Below are positions 26,811-34,685 of a stretch of DNA of 64,000 nucleotides, piece after piece; the stretch's first letter is position 1, and each line of letters starts with the position of its first letter. The notes under the pieces were generated by a model, which saw nothing but the letters and a program-made list of their open reading frames with translations, was not told where the DNA came from and searched no databases. Origin of the DNA: TMED14 sp963925545 (GTDB taxonomy: Bacteria; Bacteroidota; Bacteroidia; Flavobacteriales; Schleiferiaceae); assembly GCA_963925545.1 (NCBI GenBank), contig CAWUSA010000014.1:1-64000 (forward strand), given 5' to 3'. The position numbers and the translations under genes are program-made.

Positions 26811-26840
26811 AAAAAGGCAGCCATTTGGCTGCCTTTTTTT
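26811..26840 (+). terminator. Bidirectional terminator between the T9SS block and dnaJ
   Basis: AAAAAGGCAGCC-ATTT-GGCTGCCTTTTT is a near-perfect inverted repeat with A and T runs on its two sides. It can end both the plus-strand secreted-protein gene and the minus-strand dnaJ transcript. Confidence 0.9.
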
Positions 26841-26870
26841 GTGATGATGCAAAGTTTTAATTGTGGGGCA

Positions 26871-27977
26871 TCAAGAGAACATCTCTCGAATCCGGCTGAA
26901 TAGACCTTTGTCTTTTTTGCTAGGGTTTGGCTTGAAGCTTTCAGATTTCCTCAGAGCTTCCATGGCTTTTTTGTCAGAGGCTGTTAAGGTCTGTGGTGTC
27001 CATACGGCAACATGGATGAGTAGGTCACCCGTGCCATAGCCTTCAAGGTTTGGTAAGCCTTTGCCTTTGAGTCGCAAGATCTTGCCGCTCTGCGTGCCAG
27101 CTGCAATGCCAACCTTCACATTGCCAGATACCGTAGGTACTTCAACAGAGATGCCTAGTGCGACATCGGGCATGCTCAAGAAGAGCTCATAGTGTAGATG
27201 CTTGCCATCGCGTTGCAAGTCCTCATGGGGCAATTCCTCAATAGAGACAATTAAGTCGCCTGCAGGGCCGCCATTTGCTGCGTGGTTACCCTTACCGCTG
27301 ACCCGAAGCTGCATGCCGTCTTGCACGCCTCCAGGTATCTTGATGGCAACGACCTCATCTTTGCGTTCAAGGCCATCAGCGCTAACCCCTGCTGGGAGAG
27401 AGTCAATCATTTGGCCGCTTCCTTGACAGTCATGGCAGGTGGCTGCTGTTTGCATTTGACCCAAGATGGTATTCTGGATCCTTGTTATTTGCCCGCTGCC
27501 ATGGCAGGTAGTGCATGTTTTGAAGGTCAAACCATCAGCAGGCATGGCCCGCTTGATTTTGATTTCCTTTTCTACGCCATTGGCGATGTCCTCGAGTGTT
27601 AGCTTGACACGGACACGAAGGTTGCCTCCGCGTGGAGCTCGTCGTTGACCGCCGCCACCAAAGCCACCAAATCCACCACCACCAAAAATATCGCCAAAGT
27701 GGCTGAAGATGTCATCCATGTTCATGCCTTGGCCACCGCCAAAACCGCCTGAACCAGAGGCCTGGTGGCCAAATCGATCGTATTTCTGCTTCTTTTCAGT
27801 GCTTGATAGCACTTCATAGGCCTCAGCTGCCTCCTTGAATTTTTCCTCTGCTTCCTTGTTGTCCGGATTTTTATCTGGATGGAATTGGATAGCTTTTTTT
27901 CGGTAAGCTTTTTTGATGCTGTTGGCATCAGCAGTCTTGTCAACCCCAAGGACCTCGTAGTAGTCTCTTTTTGCCAT
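26871..27977 (-). CDS. dnaJ: Chaperone DnaJ with a reduced zinc-finger region
   Basis: DnaJ delivers clients to DnaK and stimulates its ATPase. The 368-residue protein has a J domain with HPD at 33-35, a Gly/Phe-rich linker (about 72-117) and the two C-terminal client-binding domains. The cysteine-rich region holds only two CxxCxGxG motifs (Cys154/157 and Cys180/183) instead of four. The intervening TRIQNTILGQMQTA shows these are the second and third motifs. So zinc centre II, needed for work with DnaK, is kept and centre I is lost. It follows grpE by three bases. Confidence 0.95.
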   Translation of the reverse strand: MAKRDYYEVLGVDKTADANSIKKAYRKKAIQFHPDKNPDNKEAEEKFKEAAEAYEVLSSTEKKQKYDRFGHQASGSGGFGGGQGMNMDDIFSHFGDIFGGGGFGGFGGGGQRRAPRGGNLRVRVKLTLEDIANGVEKEIKIKRAMPADGLTFKTCTTCHGSGQITRIQNTILGQMQTAATCHDCQGSGQMIDSLPAGVSADGLERKDEVVAIKIPGGVQDGMQLRVSGKGNHAANGGPAGDLIVSIEELPHEDLQRDGKHLHYELFLSMPDVALGISVEVPTVSGNVKVGIAAGTQSGKILRLKGKGLPNLEGYGTGDLLIHVAVWTPQTLTASDKKAMEALRKSESFKPNPSKKDKGLFSRIREMFS

Positions 27978-27980
27978 GGC

Positions 27981-28535
27981 TTAAGATTCAGTGGATTGTG
28001 CCACGATCACCTTGGCATAACGGATGATGCGATCGCCGAGTTCGTACCCAGCTTCAACCTCGTCAAGCACCTTGCCAGCGTCATCAGGTGTCGGCGCAGG
28101 GATCTGTGTGATGGCCTCCATAGACTCAACGTCAAAGGTTTTGCCAATGCTGCTTTCCATGCGTTTAAGACCTTGGGACTCCATGTTGTTAATCATTTTT
28201 TGTTGAATCAGAGCTAGACCTTTAGCTTCTTCACTGCCAGCTTGAAGGTTTTTCAATGCACGCTCAAAATCGTCCAGAATGGGCAACAGGCTAGTGATGA
28301 TTTTCTCCCCAGCAGTCATCATCAAGCTCAAGCGCTCTTTAGCTGTGCGGCGGCGAAAGTTTTCAAACTCTGCATAGAGGCGCAAGTTTTGGTCCTTGGC
28401 CTCTAGAAGCTCAGCTTCAAGGTCAGGGTTAAGCTCTTCAGTGGGTTCAGCTGAAAGGGTTTGATCAATCGGGGTGTCATCCGTTTTGGATTTGCCGTTA
28501 TTGTCTTGCTTCTTGGATGGTTTGGATGCTGCCAT
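27981..28535 (-). CDS. grpE: Nucleotide exchange factor GrpE
   Basis: GrpE releases ADP from DnaK. The 184-residue protein has an acidic and polar N-terminus, a long dimerising helix (about 50-90, with YAEFENFRRRTAKE), a helical bundle (LLPILDDFERAL) and the beta-wing domain ending GDRIIRYAKVIVAQ. The dnaJ gene follows directly. I see no clear CIRCE-like inverted repeat or sigma-32-type promoter in the 135 bases upstream. DnaK is not encoded in this window. Confidence 0.96.
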   Translation of the reverse strand: MAASKPSKKQDNNGKSKTDDTPIDQTLSAEPTEELNPDLEAELLEAKDQNLRLYAEFENFRRRTAKERLSLMMTAGEKIITSLLPILDDFERALKNLQAGSEEAKGLALIQQKMINNMESQGLKRMESSIGKTFDVESMEAITQIPAPTPDDAGKVLDEVEAGYELGDRIIRYAKVIVAQSTES

Positions 28536-28670
28536 GGTCTATTTGATGGGTTCAATCGCTGGTTCCTAGCACATCAAATGCTTTGCCATAGCGACAACTG
28601 TGACATAATGGCAGATATTGGGCGTGGATCACCCTGTTAAGAGCAATCAGGCTTGCCAATTTGTCCCAAA

Positions 28671-29210
28671 TTATTTCTGAAGTGCTTTCAGCGCATGAGC
28701 AATTTGCTGCCCCCTAAGGTTCATGCCAATGATTTTCCCCTTCCCATCAATGAGGAAGGTTCTTGGGATGCTGTTGACACCATAAGTGGCAGCTCCCTGG
28801 GAACTCCAGCCACGCAAGTCACTGACATGGTTGTCCCATGCCAATTTATCTTGCTCAATGGCCTTGATCCATCGGTCTTTGCTTTGGTCCAGAGACACCG
28901 AGAAAATTTCAAATCCTTTGCCAGACTTGAAATTGGCATCTTTGTATTGATGGTAGGTTTTCACCACAGATGGGTTTTCTTGCCGGCATGGACCACACCA
29001 TGATGCCCAAAAATCCAACATGACAATTTTCCCGCGCAAGTCACTCAAGTTCCTTATGTTGCCTTCAGGGTCCTTGAAGGACAATTCAGGAGCCATGGAT
29101 CCGACGCGAACGCTGGCCATTTGGCTTGAATCAAGAGGGGAGTGGCTGATGTCGCTGGCATTGAAGCTCAGCAAAAGGATGGCAATGATCCAAACGGATA
29201 CCTGTTTCAT
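28671..29210 (-). CDS. TlpA-like thioredoxin-fold thiol-disulfide oxidoreductase
   Basis: The 179-residue exported protein has a signal peptide (MKQVSVWIIAILLLSF) and an AhpC/TSA-type thioredoxin fold. The active site is WCGPC with Cys72 and Cys75. GMNLRGQQI near the C-terminus and a cis-Pro segment NSIPRTFLID are typical. It should reduce or shuffle disulfides in the periplasm. I chose the ATG at 29210 because it begins the signal peptide; an ATG at 29249 would overlap murA. The gene follows murA by about 20 bases. Confidence 0.88.
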   Translation of the reverse strand: MKQVSVWIIAILLLSFNASDISHSPLDSSQMASVRVGSMAPELSFKDPEGNIRNLSDLRGKIVMLDFWASWCGPCRQENPSVVKTYHQYKDANFKSGKGFEIFSVSLDQSKDRWIKAIEQDKLAWDNHVSDLRGWSSQGAATYGVNSIPRTFLIDGKGKIIGMNLRGQQIAHALKALQK

Positions 29211-29229
29211 GGGAAGGGTTTTTTTGATG

Positions 29230-30546
29230 CTATGATGGAATACGTTCAATTATCGCGCCAAGCGCTCTAAGTCGCTCATCGATGCGTTCATAGCCTCGAT
29301 CGATTTGTTGAATGTTATGAATGGTGCTCACGCCTTCTGCACTGAGTGCAGCAATCAATAAGGAAATACCTGCGCGAATGTCGGGAGAAGTCATGGTCGT
29401 TGCCCTCAATGGTGATGACCGATTTAGTCCAATAACGTTTGCGCGATGGGGGTCGCAGAGAATGATTTGCGCACCCATGTCAATGAGTTTGTCTACAAAG
29501 AATAATCGGCTTTCAAACATTTTTTGGTGGATAAGCACGGAGCCTTTGGCTTGAGTTGCTGTGACCAAGATGATGCTCAATAGGTCAGGAGTGAAGCCTG
29601 GCCATGGTGCATCACTGATGGTGACCATGGATCCGTCAAGGTAAGAGCCAATAGTGTAATGCGACTGCGCAGGCACATGGATGTCATCACCTTGAATCTC
29701 CAATTGAATGCCGAGCTTTCTGAAAACTTGCGGGATTTGCCCCAGGTGCTCAACGCCAGCATTTTTGATGGTGATGCTGCTCTTTGTCATGGCGGCAAGA
29801 CCAATCCATGATCCAATTTCAATCATGTCAGGCAAGCATCGATGTTCGGTTGATCCCAAGCTTTTGACCCCGTGAATGTGCAAGAGGTTGCTGCCGATGC
29901 CATCAATTTTCGCACCCATCCGGACCAGCATGTTGCAGAGCTGCTGCAGGTAAGGTTCACAAGCTGCATTGTATATGCTTGTGGTTCCAGGGGTTAAGAC
30001 AGCAGCCATCACAATGTTCGCTGTACCTGTCACAGAAGCCTCGTCAAGAAGCATGTAGCTGCCTTTGAGTCCTGATTTTGGTGCCTCTACGCCGTAAAAT
30101 TCTGTACCTTTCTTGTGTTTGTATTCTGCGCCCAATTTCATGAAGCCCAAGAAATGGGTATCCAGACGTCTCCGTCCAATTTTATCACCGCCTGGCTTGG
30201 GAATGTACCCTTTCCCAAATCGCGCTAGCATGGGCCCTACAAGCATGACTGACCCTCTCAAGGAGGCGCCTTTGACTCGGTAGGTGTCGCTAAATAGGAA
30301 ATCTGGGTTGACATGCTTAGCGCAAAAGCTGTAGTCGCCATGGCCGTGTTTGGTCACAACAACCCCAAAGTCTTTCAAGATGTCAATTAATTGGTTGACA
30401 TCAACAATGTCAGGAATGTTTGATACCCTGACAGTTTCTTCCGTGAGCAGCGTGGCACAAAGGATTTGCAAAACTTCATTTTTCGCTCCTTGTGGTTGAA
30501 TGCTGCCGTCCAGTTTTTGACCACCTGTGATTTTGAAACTTGCCAT
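29230..30546 (-). CDS. murA: UDP-N-acetylglucosamine 1-carboxyvinyltransferase MurA
   Basis: MurA transfers enolpyruvate from PEP to UDP-GlcNAc, the first committed step of peptidoglycan synthesis. The 438-residue protein shows the N-terminal KITGGQKLDGSI, GAKNEVL and the EPSP-synthase fold in two halves. The loop that normally reads PGGC-x-IG here reads PGGDKIG, with Asp121 replacing the catalytic-loop Cys that fosfomycin alkylates. MurA enzymes with Asp here are active and insensitive to fosfomycin. The gene lies between the DUF4290 gene and the thioredoxin gene, a Bacteroidota arrangement. Confidence 0.96.
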   Translation of the reverse strand: MASFKITGGQKLDGSIQPQGAKNEVLQILCATLLTEETVRVSNIPDIVDVNQLIDILKDFGVVVTKHGHGDYSFCAKHVNPDFLFSDTYRVKGASLRGSVMLVGPMLARFGKGYIPKPGGDKIGRRRLDTHFLGFMKLGAEYKHKKGTEFYGVEAPKSGLKGSYMLLDEASVTGTANIVMAAVLTPGTTSIYNAACEPYLQQLCNMLVRMGAKIDGIGSNLLHIHGVKSLGSTEHRCLPDMIEIGSWIGLAAMTKSSITIKNAGVEHLGQIPQVFRKLGIQLEIQGDDIHVPAQSHYTIGSYLDGSMVTISDAPWPGFTPDLLSIILVTATQAKGSVLIHQKMFESRLFFVDKLIDMGAQIILCDPHRANVIGLNRSSPLRATTMTSPDIRAGISLLIAALSAEGVSTIHNIQQIDRGYERIDERLRALGAIIERIPS

Positions 30547-30549
30547 GGG

Positions 30550-31242
30550 TTATTTGCGTTTTTGAAATCCCCGTCGATTGCCGCCCCGGTTGGGGCTTTT
30601 GTTGCTGCGTTTGCTGTACAGGGGCTGCTTTTTCTTTTTTCGTACGCGAATTGGTGCGGTGGGTGAGATGGCTCCTTTCGTGACGGAAAGTCGCTCTTGA
30701 TTCTCTCCCAATACACCGTCTGACATGGCTTTCAGGTCTGACCAGATGATGTCATCGGCTACATGATCCTTGTTCCAGCTCAGGTAGGCTCGCTTCATCT
30801 GATTTGCAAGGTCGTAGGCCATGGCATCCCGATCCTCGCTTTCATCCATGGCTGAAACTGTTTCAATGGCACGCTTGATGATAACGCCATAGTAACGTTT
30901 CCCCATGTTCGTTACCGGGTAGGGGACTTGCTCTGGGGTAGTTGCTAACCCTTTTCTGGTTGGGCGCTCAAAGGGAGACTCAACATCCAGCATGAAGTCG
31001 GACATCACATGCAGATGGTCCCACAGTTTGTGATGGTAATCTGCATTGTCCCTGAGTTCGGGATTGAGGTTGCCAATCACGTCAATGATGCTTTGCGCCA
31101 CCTTGCTTCGGTGTTGCTTGTTATCAATGGTGAGGCAGTAGGCGATCATGGACTGTACGTGCCGCCCATACTCGGGCATGCGCAGTTCGTCTTTGTCGGT
31201 ATTGTACGCCAAATTAAGGGCGGCGGAGTCTGATGGAGTCAT
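30550..31242 (-). CDS. DUF4290 family protein
   Basis: The 230-residue cytoplasmic protein matches the Bacteroidota-specific DUF4290 family: YNTDKDELRMPEYGRH, GNLNPELRDNADYHHKLWDHL and SDFMLDVESPFERP. The C-terminal 45 residues are strongly basic (RKKKKQP, RSNKSPNRGGNRRG), which suggests contact with nucleic acid. The function is unknown. It overlaps the helicase stop by four bases and ends three bases before murA, so all three are probably co-expressed. Confidence 0.9.
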   Translation of the reverse strand: MTPSDSAALNLAYNTDKDELRMPEYGRHVQSMIAYCLTIDNKQHRSKVAQSIIDVIGNLNPELRDNADYHHKLWDHLHVMSDFMLDVESPFERPTRKGLATTPEQVPYPVTNMGKRYYGVIIKRAIETVSAMDESEDRDAMAYDLANQMKRAYLSWNKDHVADDIIWSDLKAMSDGVLGENQERLSVTKGAISPTAPIRVRKKKKQPLYSKRSNKSPNRGGNRRGFQKRK

Positions 31243-33641
31243 TTCGATAATAGGCGCAATTTAGCAAACTTCAGGAGCAGTTTTTTCTCACCGGCATGTT
31301 CAAAGGCGATGACAGCCTTTGCATCCATGCCCTCGCCTTCAATAGCGGTCACTACTCCGACCCCAAATCGGCCGTGAATAACGCGGCTTTTGATCTGGAG
31401 ATTTAGGTCCATTGCTGATGTGTTAATGTCTGATTTACTGTTTGTTATGTCCTCAATGCGCTTCATGGCATGGGGTCGTTTGAAGTGGATGTCACTAGGC
31501 TTGGCTTCAAGTTTTTTCCCCTGGAGTTTTGCTTTGTTTGATTCCATTTTTTTTCTTTGCCCCATGGATTCAGCAGCCTTCCCATAGAAGGTATTTCGTG
31601 CTTTTGGTGCTCGTTCAGGTGCGCCAAAAGCGTCCTTGAGGCTGTCGGGCACCTGATAAGTGTTGTTGACTTCCGATTTGTGGACATCCAGGTGCTTTTC
31701 ATCGAGTTCATCCAAAAAACGGCTTGGGACACAGTCAATCAGTTTGCCCCATCGGTAACGCACATGGGAGTGGGTGAGGTAAGCCTGTTTTTCCGCCCGC
31801 GTCAATGCCACATAAAAGAGGCGTCGTTCTTCCTCAATTTCTTGTCGTGACCCCATGGACATCATTGAAGGGAAGAGGTTCTCCTCCAGTCCGACAATGA
31901 AGACATGGCGGAATTCCAAGCCTTTAGCTAGGTGCACTGTCATGAGACTGACCTTGGGTCCGGGGTCTTCATCTTCCCGGTCTATGTCTGTGATCAGTGC
32001 CACATCTTGAATGAATGCTGCCAAGCTTGGGTCTCCATCTTCAATGGGCTCTTGCTGTTCAACAAAATCTTTGATGCCATTCAGCAATTCTTGGATGTTT
32101 TCATACCTGCTGACACCTTCAGGCGTGTTGTCATCAGCAAATAGTTTGATCAACCCACTGGTTTTTGCGATGTGTGACACCACGTCAAAGGCATTGCCGG
32201 ATTCGCTTAAAATCTGGTAGGATTTGATCATGTCTGCAAAGGCAAGGATGCGTTCTGCGGTGGGGCGATTGATGGTTGGGACCAATGCAGGTGCCTTGCA
32301 AGCAATGTCCCATAACGTGCTATTTTGTTCATTGGCAGCAATGATCAACCGGGCCATGGTGGTGTCGCCAATGCCTCTGCTAGGCAAGTTGATGGCCCGC
32401 TTGAAGGCTTCTTCGTCGTTTGGGTTGACGCAGAGTCTGACATAGGCCAACAAATCCTTCACCTCTTTTCGCTGGTAGAAGGACAAGCCCCCATAAATTC
32501 TGTAGGCAATGCCCCGCCTTCTCAGGCTGTCTTCAAAGGCACGTGACTGCGCATTGGTTCGGTAAAGGATGGCAAATTGGTCAGGTAGCTGTTGCTTGCG
32601 GTTGATGCCATTCCAGATGGTATGTGCCACAAATTGTGCTTCGTCGGAGTCGCTTACGGCTTGATGAACCACGATGGGTTCGCCGGCAGGATTTTCCGTC
32701 CAGATGTCCTTAGGTAATTGATCTTCGTTAGCCTTGATTAATGCATTGGCTGCTCCCACAATGTGACCTGAAGAGCGATAGTTCTGCTCAAGCTTGTACA
32801 TGCCAGCATCAGGGTAATCCTTGTTAAAATTAAGGATGTTTTCAATGTTAGCTCCTCGGAATGCGTAAATGCTTTGCGCATCATCGCCCACAGTGAATAG
32901 GTTTTCAAAGCGGCTAGCTAACGCTTTGATGATAAGGTATTGGCTGTGGTTGGTGTCTTGGTACTCGTCGACAAGAATGTAGCGGAAACGATCCTGGTAG
33001 GTCGCAAGGGCTTCAGGAAATCGGACAAAGAGTTCATTGGTCCTCAGCAGCAGGTCATCAAAATCCATAGCACCTGCTCTGAAACATCGCTCGGTGTATG
33101 CTCTGTAAAGTTCACCCATCTTTGACATCCTTGCAGCTGAGTCAGCAGCTTGCAAGTCACCTCGCTTGGCATAAGATTTAACGGTAATCAAGTTGTTCTT
33201 GTAAGAGCTTATGCGATTGCTGACTGCCTTTACTTTATACAGGTCTTTGTCCAGTTGCATTTCCTTGATCAAGGAAGCTATCACTTTGTTGCTGTCCTCA
33301 GTGTCATAAATGGTGAAGTTGGATGGGTAACCCATGCGATGACCTTCGCTTCTTAGGATGCGGGCAAAGACCGAATGGAAGGTTCCCATCCACAAGCCTT
33401 TGACCAGGTCTTTGCTAGCGATACTTGCAATCCGATCACGCATTTCCCGTGCAGCTTTGTTGGTGAACGTCAGTGCCAAGATGTTGAAGGCATCGACCCC
33501 TTGAGCCATGATGTGAGCGATGCGGTAGGTGAGGACACGGGTTTTACCTGAGCCTGCTCCAGCAATCACCATGGCAGGGCCTTTGATGTGCTCAGCAGCT
33601 TTGCGCTGTGCGGGATTCAATTGAGATAAAAATGCTGACAT
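31239..33641 (-). CDS. uvrD: UvrD/PcrA-family DNA helicase (superfamily 1A)
   Basis: The protein is a 3'-5' DNA helicase for repair and for removing proteins from DNA. The 800 residues contain the SF1 motifs in order: a Q-motif NPAQRKAA, Walker A AGAGSGKTRVL, TFTNKAAREM, DEYQDTN, GDDAQSIYAFRGA, QNYRSS, TVHLAKGLEF and VALTRAEKQ. The C-terminal tail with a KFAKLR motif resembles the PcrA Tudor-like domain (HGRFGVGVVTAIEG). I chose the ATG at 33641 (MSAFLSQLNP); an ATG at 33671 would add ten residues. It diverges from rpsL. Confidence 0.95.
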   Translation of the reverse strand: MSAFLSQLNPAQRKAAEHIKGPAMVIAGAGSGKTRVLTYRIAHIMAQGVDAFNILALTFTNKAAREMRDRIASIASKDLVKGLWMGTFHSVFARILRSEGHRMGYPSNFTIYDTEDSNKVIASLIKEMQLDKDLYKVKAVSNRISSYKNNLITVKSYAKRGDLQAADSAARMSKMGELYRAYTERCFRAGAMDFDDLLLRTNELFVRFPEALATYQDRFRYILVDEYQDTNHSQYLIIKALASRFENLFTVGDDAQSIYAFRGANIENILNFNKDYPDAGMYKLEQNYRSSGHIVGAANALIKANEDQLPKDIWTENPAGEPIVVHQAVSDSDEAQFVAHTIWNGINRKQQLPDQFAILYRTNAQSRAFEDSLRRRGIAYRIYGGLSFYQRKEVKDLLAYVRLCVNPNDEEAFKRAINLPSRGIGDTTMARLIIAANEQNSTLWDIACKAPALVPTINRPTAERILAFADMIKSYQILSESGNAFDVVSHIAKTSGLIKLFADDNTPEGVSRYENIQELLNGIKDFVEQQEPIEDGDPSLAAFIQDVALITDIDREDEDPGPKVSLMTVHLAKGLEFRHVFIVGLEENLFPSMMSMGSRQEIEEERRLFYVALTRAEKQAYLTHSHVRYRWGKLIDCVPSRFLDELDEKHLDVHKSEVNNTYQVPDSLKDAFGAPERAPKARNTFYGKAAESMGQRKKMESNKAKLQGKKLEAKPSDIHFKRPHAMKRIEDITNSKSDINTSAMDLNLQIKSRVIHGRFGVGVVTAIEGEGMDAKAVIAFEHAGEKKLLLKFAKLRLLSK

Positions 33642-33732
33642 GGATTGGTTGACAAAGGTAGGTGAGTCCATGAATTGTGGAAAGCCGAGTCATCAGTTTT
33701 TGAAAAGTTAGTATTTGGGCTTTTAAGCGTGG

Positions 33733-33762
33733 TTGTATATGCAGGAAAATACTCTACATTTG
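33733..33762 (+). promoter_or_regulatory. Promoter for the str-S10-spc-alpha supercluster
   Basis: TTG at 33733 and TACATTTG at 33755-33762 are separated by 19 bases, the classic Bacteroidota promoter layout. The start codon of rpsL lies 58 bases further on, leaving room for a leader. This is the best-formed promoter in the window, in keeping with a very highly expressed operon. Confidence 0.75.
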
Positions 33763-33820
33763 CAGTCCCCAAAAAAATGGGTGTTAACAACGCATTGAGA
33801 ACGAAACTAAATCAGATCGA

Positions 33821-34201
33821 ATGCCAACAATACAGCAACTGGTTCGTAAGGGCCGGGTGAAAATGACAAAAAAGAGCAAGTCCGTTGCTCTTGATTCTTG
33901 CCCACAAAGGCGCGGGGTGTGTACACGTGTGTATACCACTACGCCAAAGAAACCCAACTCTGCCATGCGGAAAGTCGCCCGTGTGCGATTGACCAATGGC
34001 AATGAAGTGAATGCCTACATCGGCGGTGAAGGACACAACCTCCAAGAGCACAGCATTGTGCTTGTTCGCGGTGGCCGAGTGAAAGATCTTCCCGGTGTTC
34101 GTTACCATATCGTACGTGGTGCACTAGATACTTCAGGTGTTGCAGATCGAACTCAGCGTCGATCCAAGTACGGAACCAAACGTCCAAAAGCCAAGAAATA
34201 A
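33821..34201 (+). CDS. rpsL: 30S ribosomal protein S12
   Basis: S12 sits at the decoding centre and helps proofread codon-anticodon pairing. The 126-residue protein is full length, with PNSAMRKVARVRL around the streptomycin-relevant lysine and the C-terminal loop RGALDTSGV. The family usually reads PNSALRK, so Met for Leu is a mild change. It is the first gene of the ribosomal supercluster, three bases before rpsG. Confidence 0.98.
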   Translation: MPTIQQLVRKGRVKMTKKSKSVALDSCPQRRGVCTRVYTTTPKKPNSAMRKVARVRLTNGNEVNAYIGGEGHNLQEHSIVLVRGGRVKDLPGVRYHIVRGALDTSGVADRTQRRSKYGTKRPKAKK

Positions 34202-34204
34202 GCC

Positions 34205-34675
34205 ATGAGAAAGACACGTGCAAAAAAGCGCCCTCTGCTTCCAGATCCCCGATTTAATGATGAATTGGTGACACGTTTTGTAAACAACATGATGCTGGAT
34301 GGCAAGAAGTCCCTTGCCTTCACCATTTTTTATGACGCCATTGATTTAGTCTCAGAGAAGACCGGAGAAGGTGATGGTCTTGAGCAGTGGAAAACAGCTT
34401 TGACCAATGTCATGCCCCACGTTGAGGTTCGTAGCCGACGCGTAGGTGGTTCAACCTTCCAGATTCCTCACCCGATTCGTCCAGACCGAAAGGTAACCAT
34501 GGCGATGAAGTGGTTGATTGAATTTTCTCGTAAGCGCAATGAGAAAACCATGGCAAATAAGTTAGCCAATGAGATTATTGCAGCAGCGAAGGAAGAAGGT
34601 GCAGCTGTGAAGCGTCGTCAAGACACACACAAGATGGCTGAAGCCAACAAGGCATTTGCCCATTTCCGTTTCTAA
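34205..34675 (+). CDS. rpsG: 30S ribosomal protein S7
   Basis: S7 nucleates assembly of the 30S head by binding the 3' major domain of 16S rRNA. The 156-residue helical protein is full length. RSRRVGGSTFQIP and the C-terminal KRRQDTHKMAEANKAFAHFRF are typical. It follows rpsL closely and precedes fusA by ten bases. Confidence 0.98.
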   Translation: MRKTRAKKRPLLPDPRFNDELVTRFVNNMMLDGKKSLAFTIFYDAIDLVSEKTGEGDGLEQWKTALTNVMPHVEVRSRRVGGSTFQIPHPIRPDRKVTMAMKWLIEFSRKRNEKTMANKLANEIIAAAKEEGAAVKRRQDTHKMAEANKAFAHFRF

Positions 34676-34685
34676 ATCATTCACC

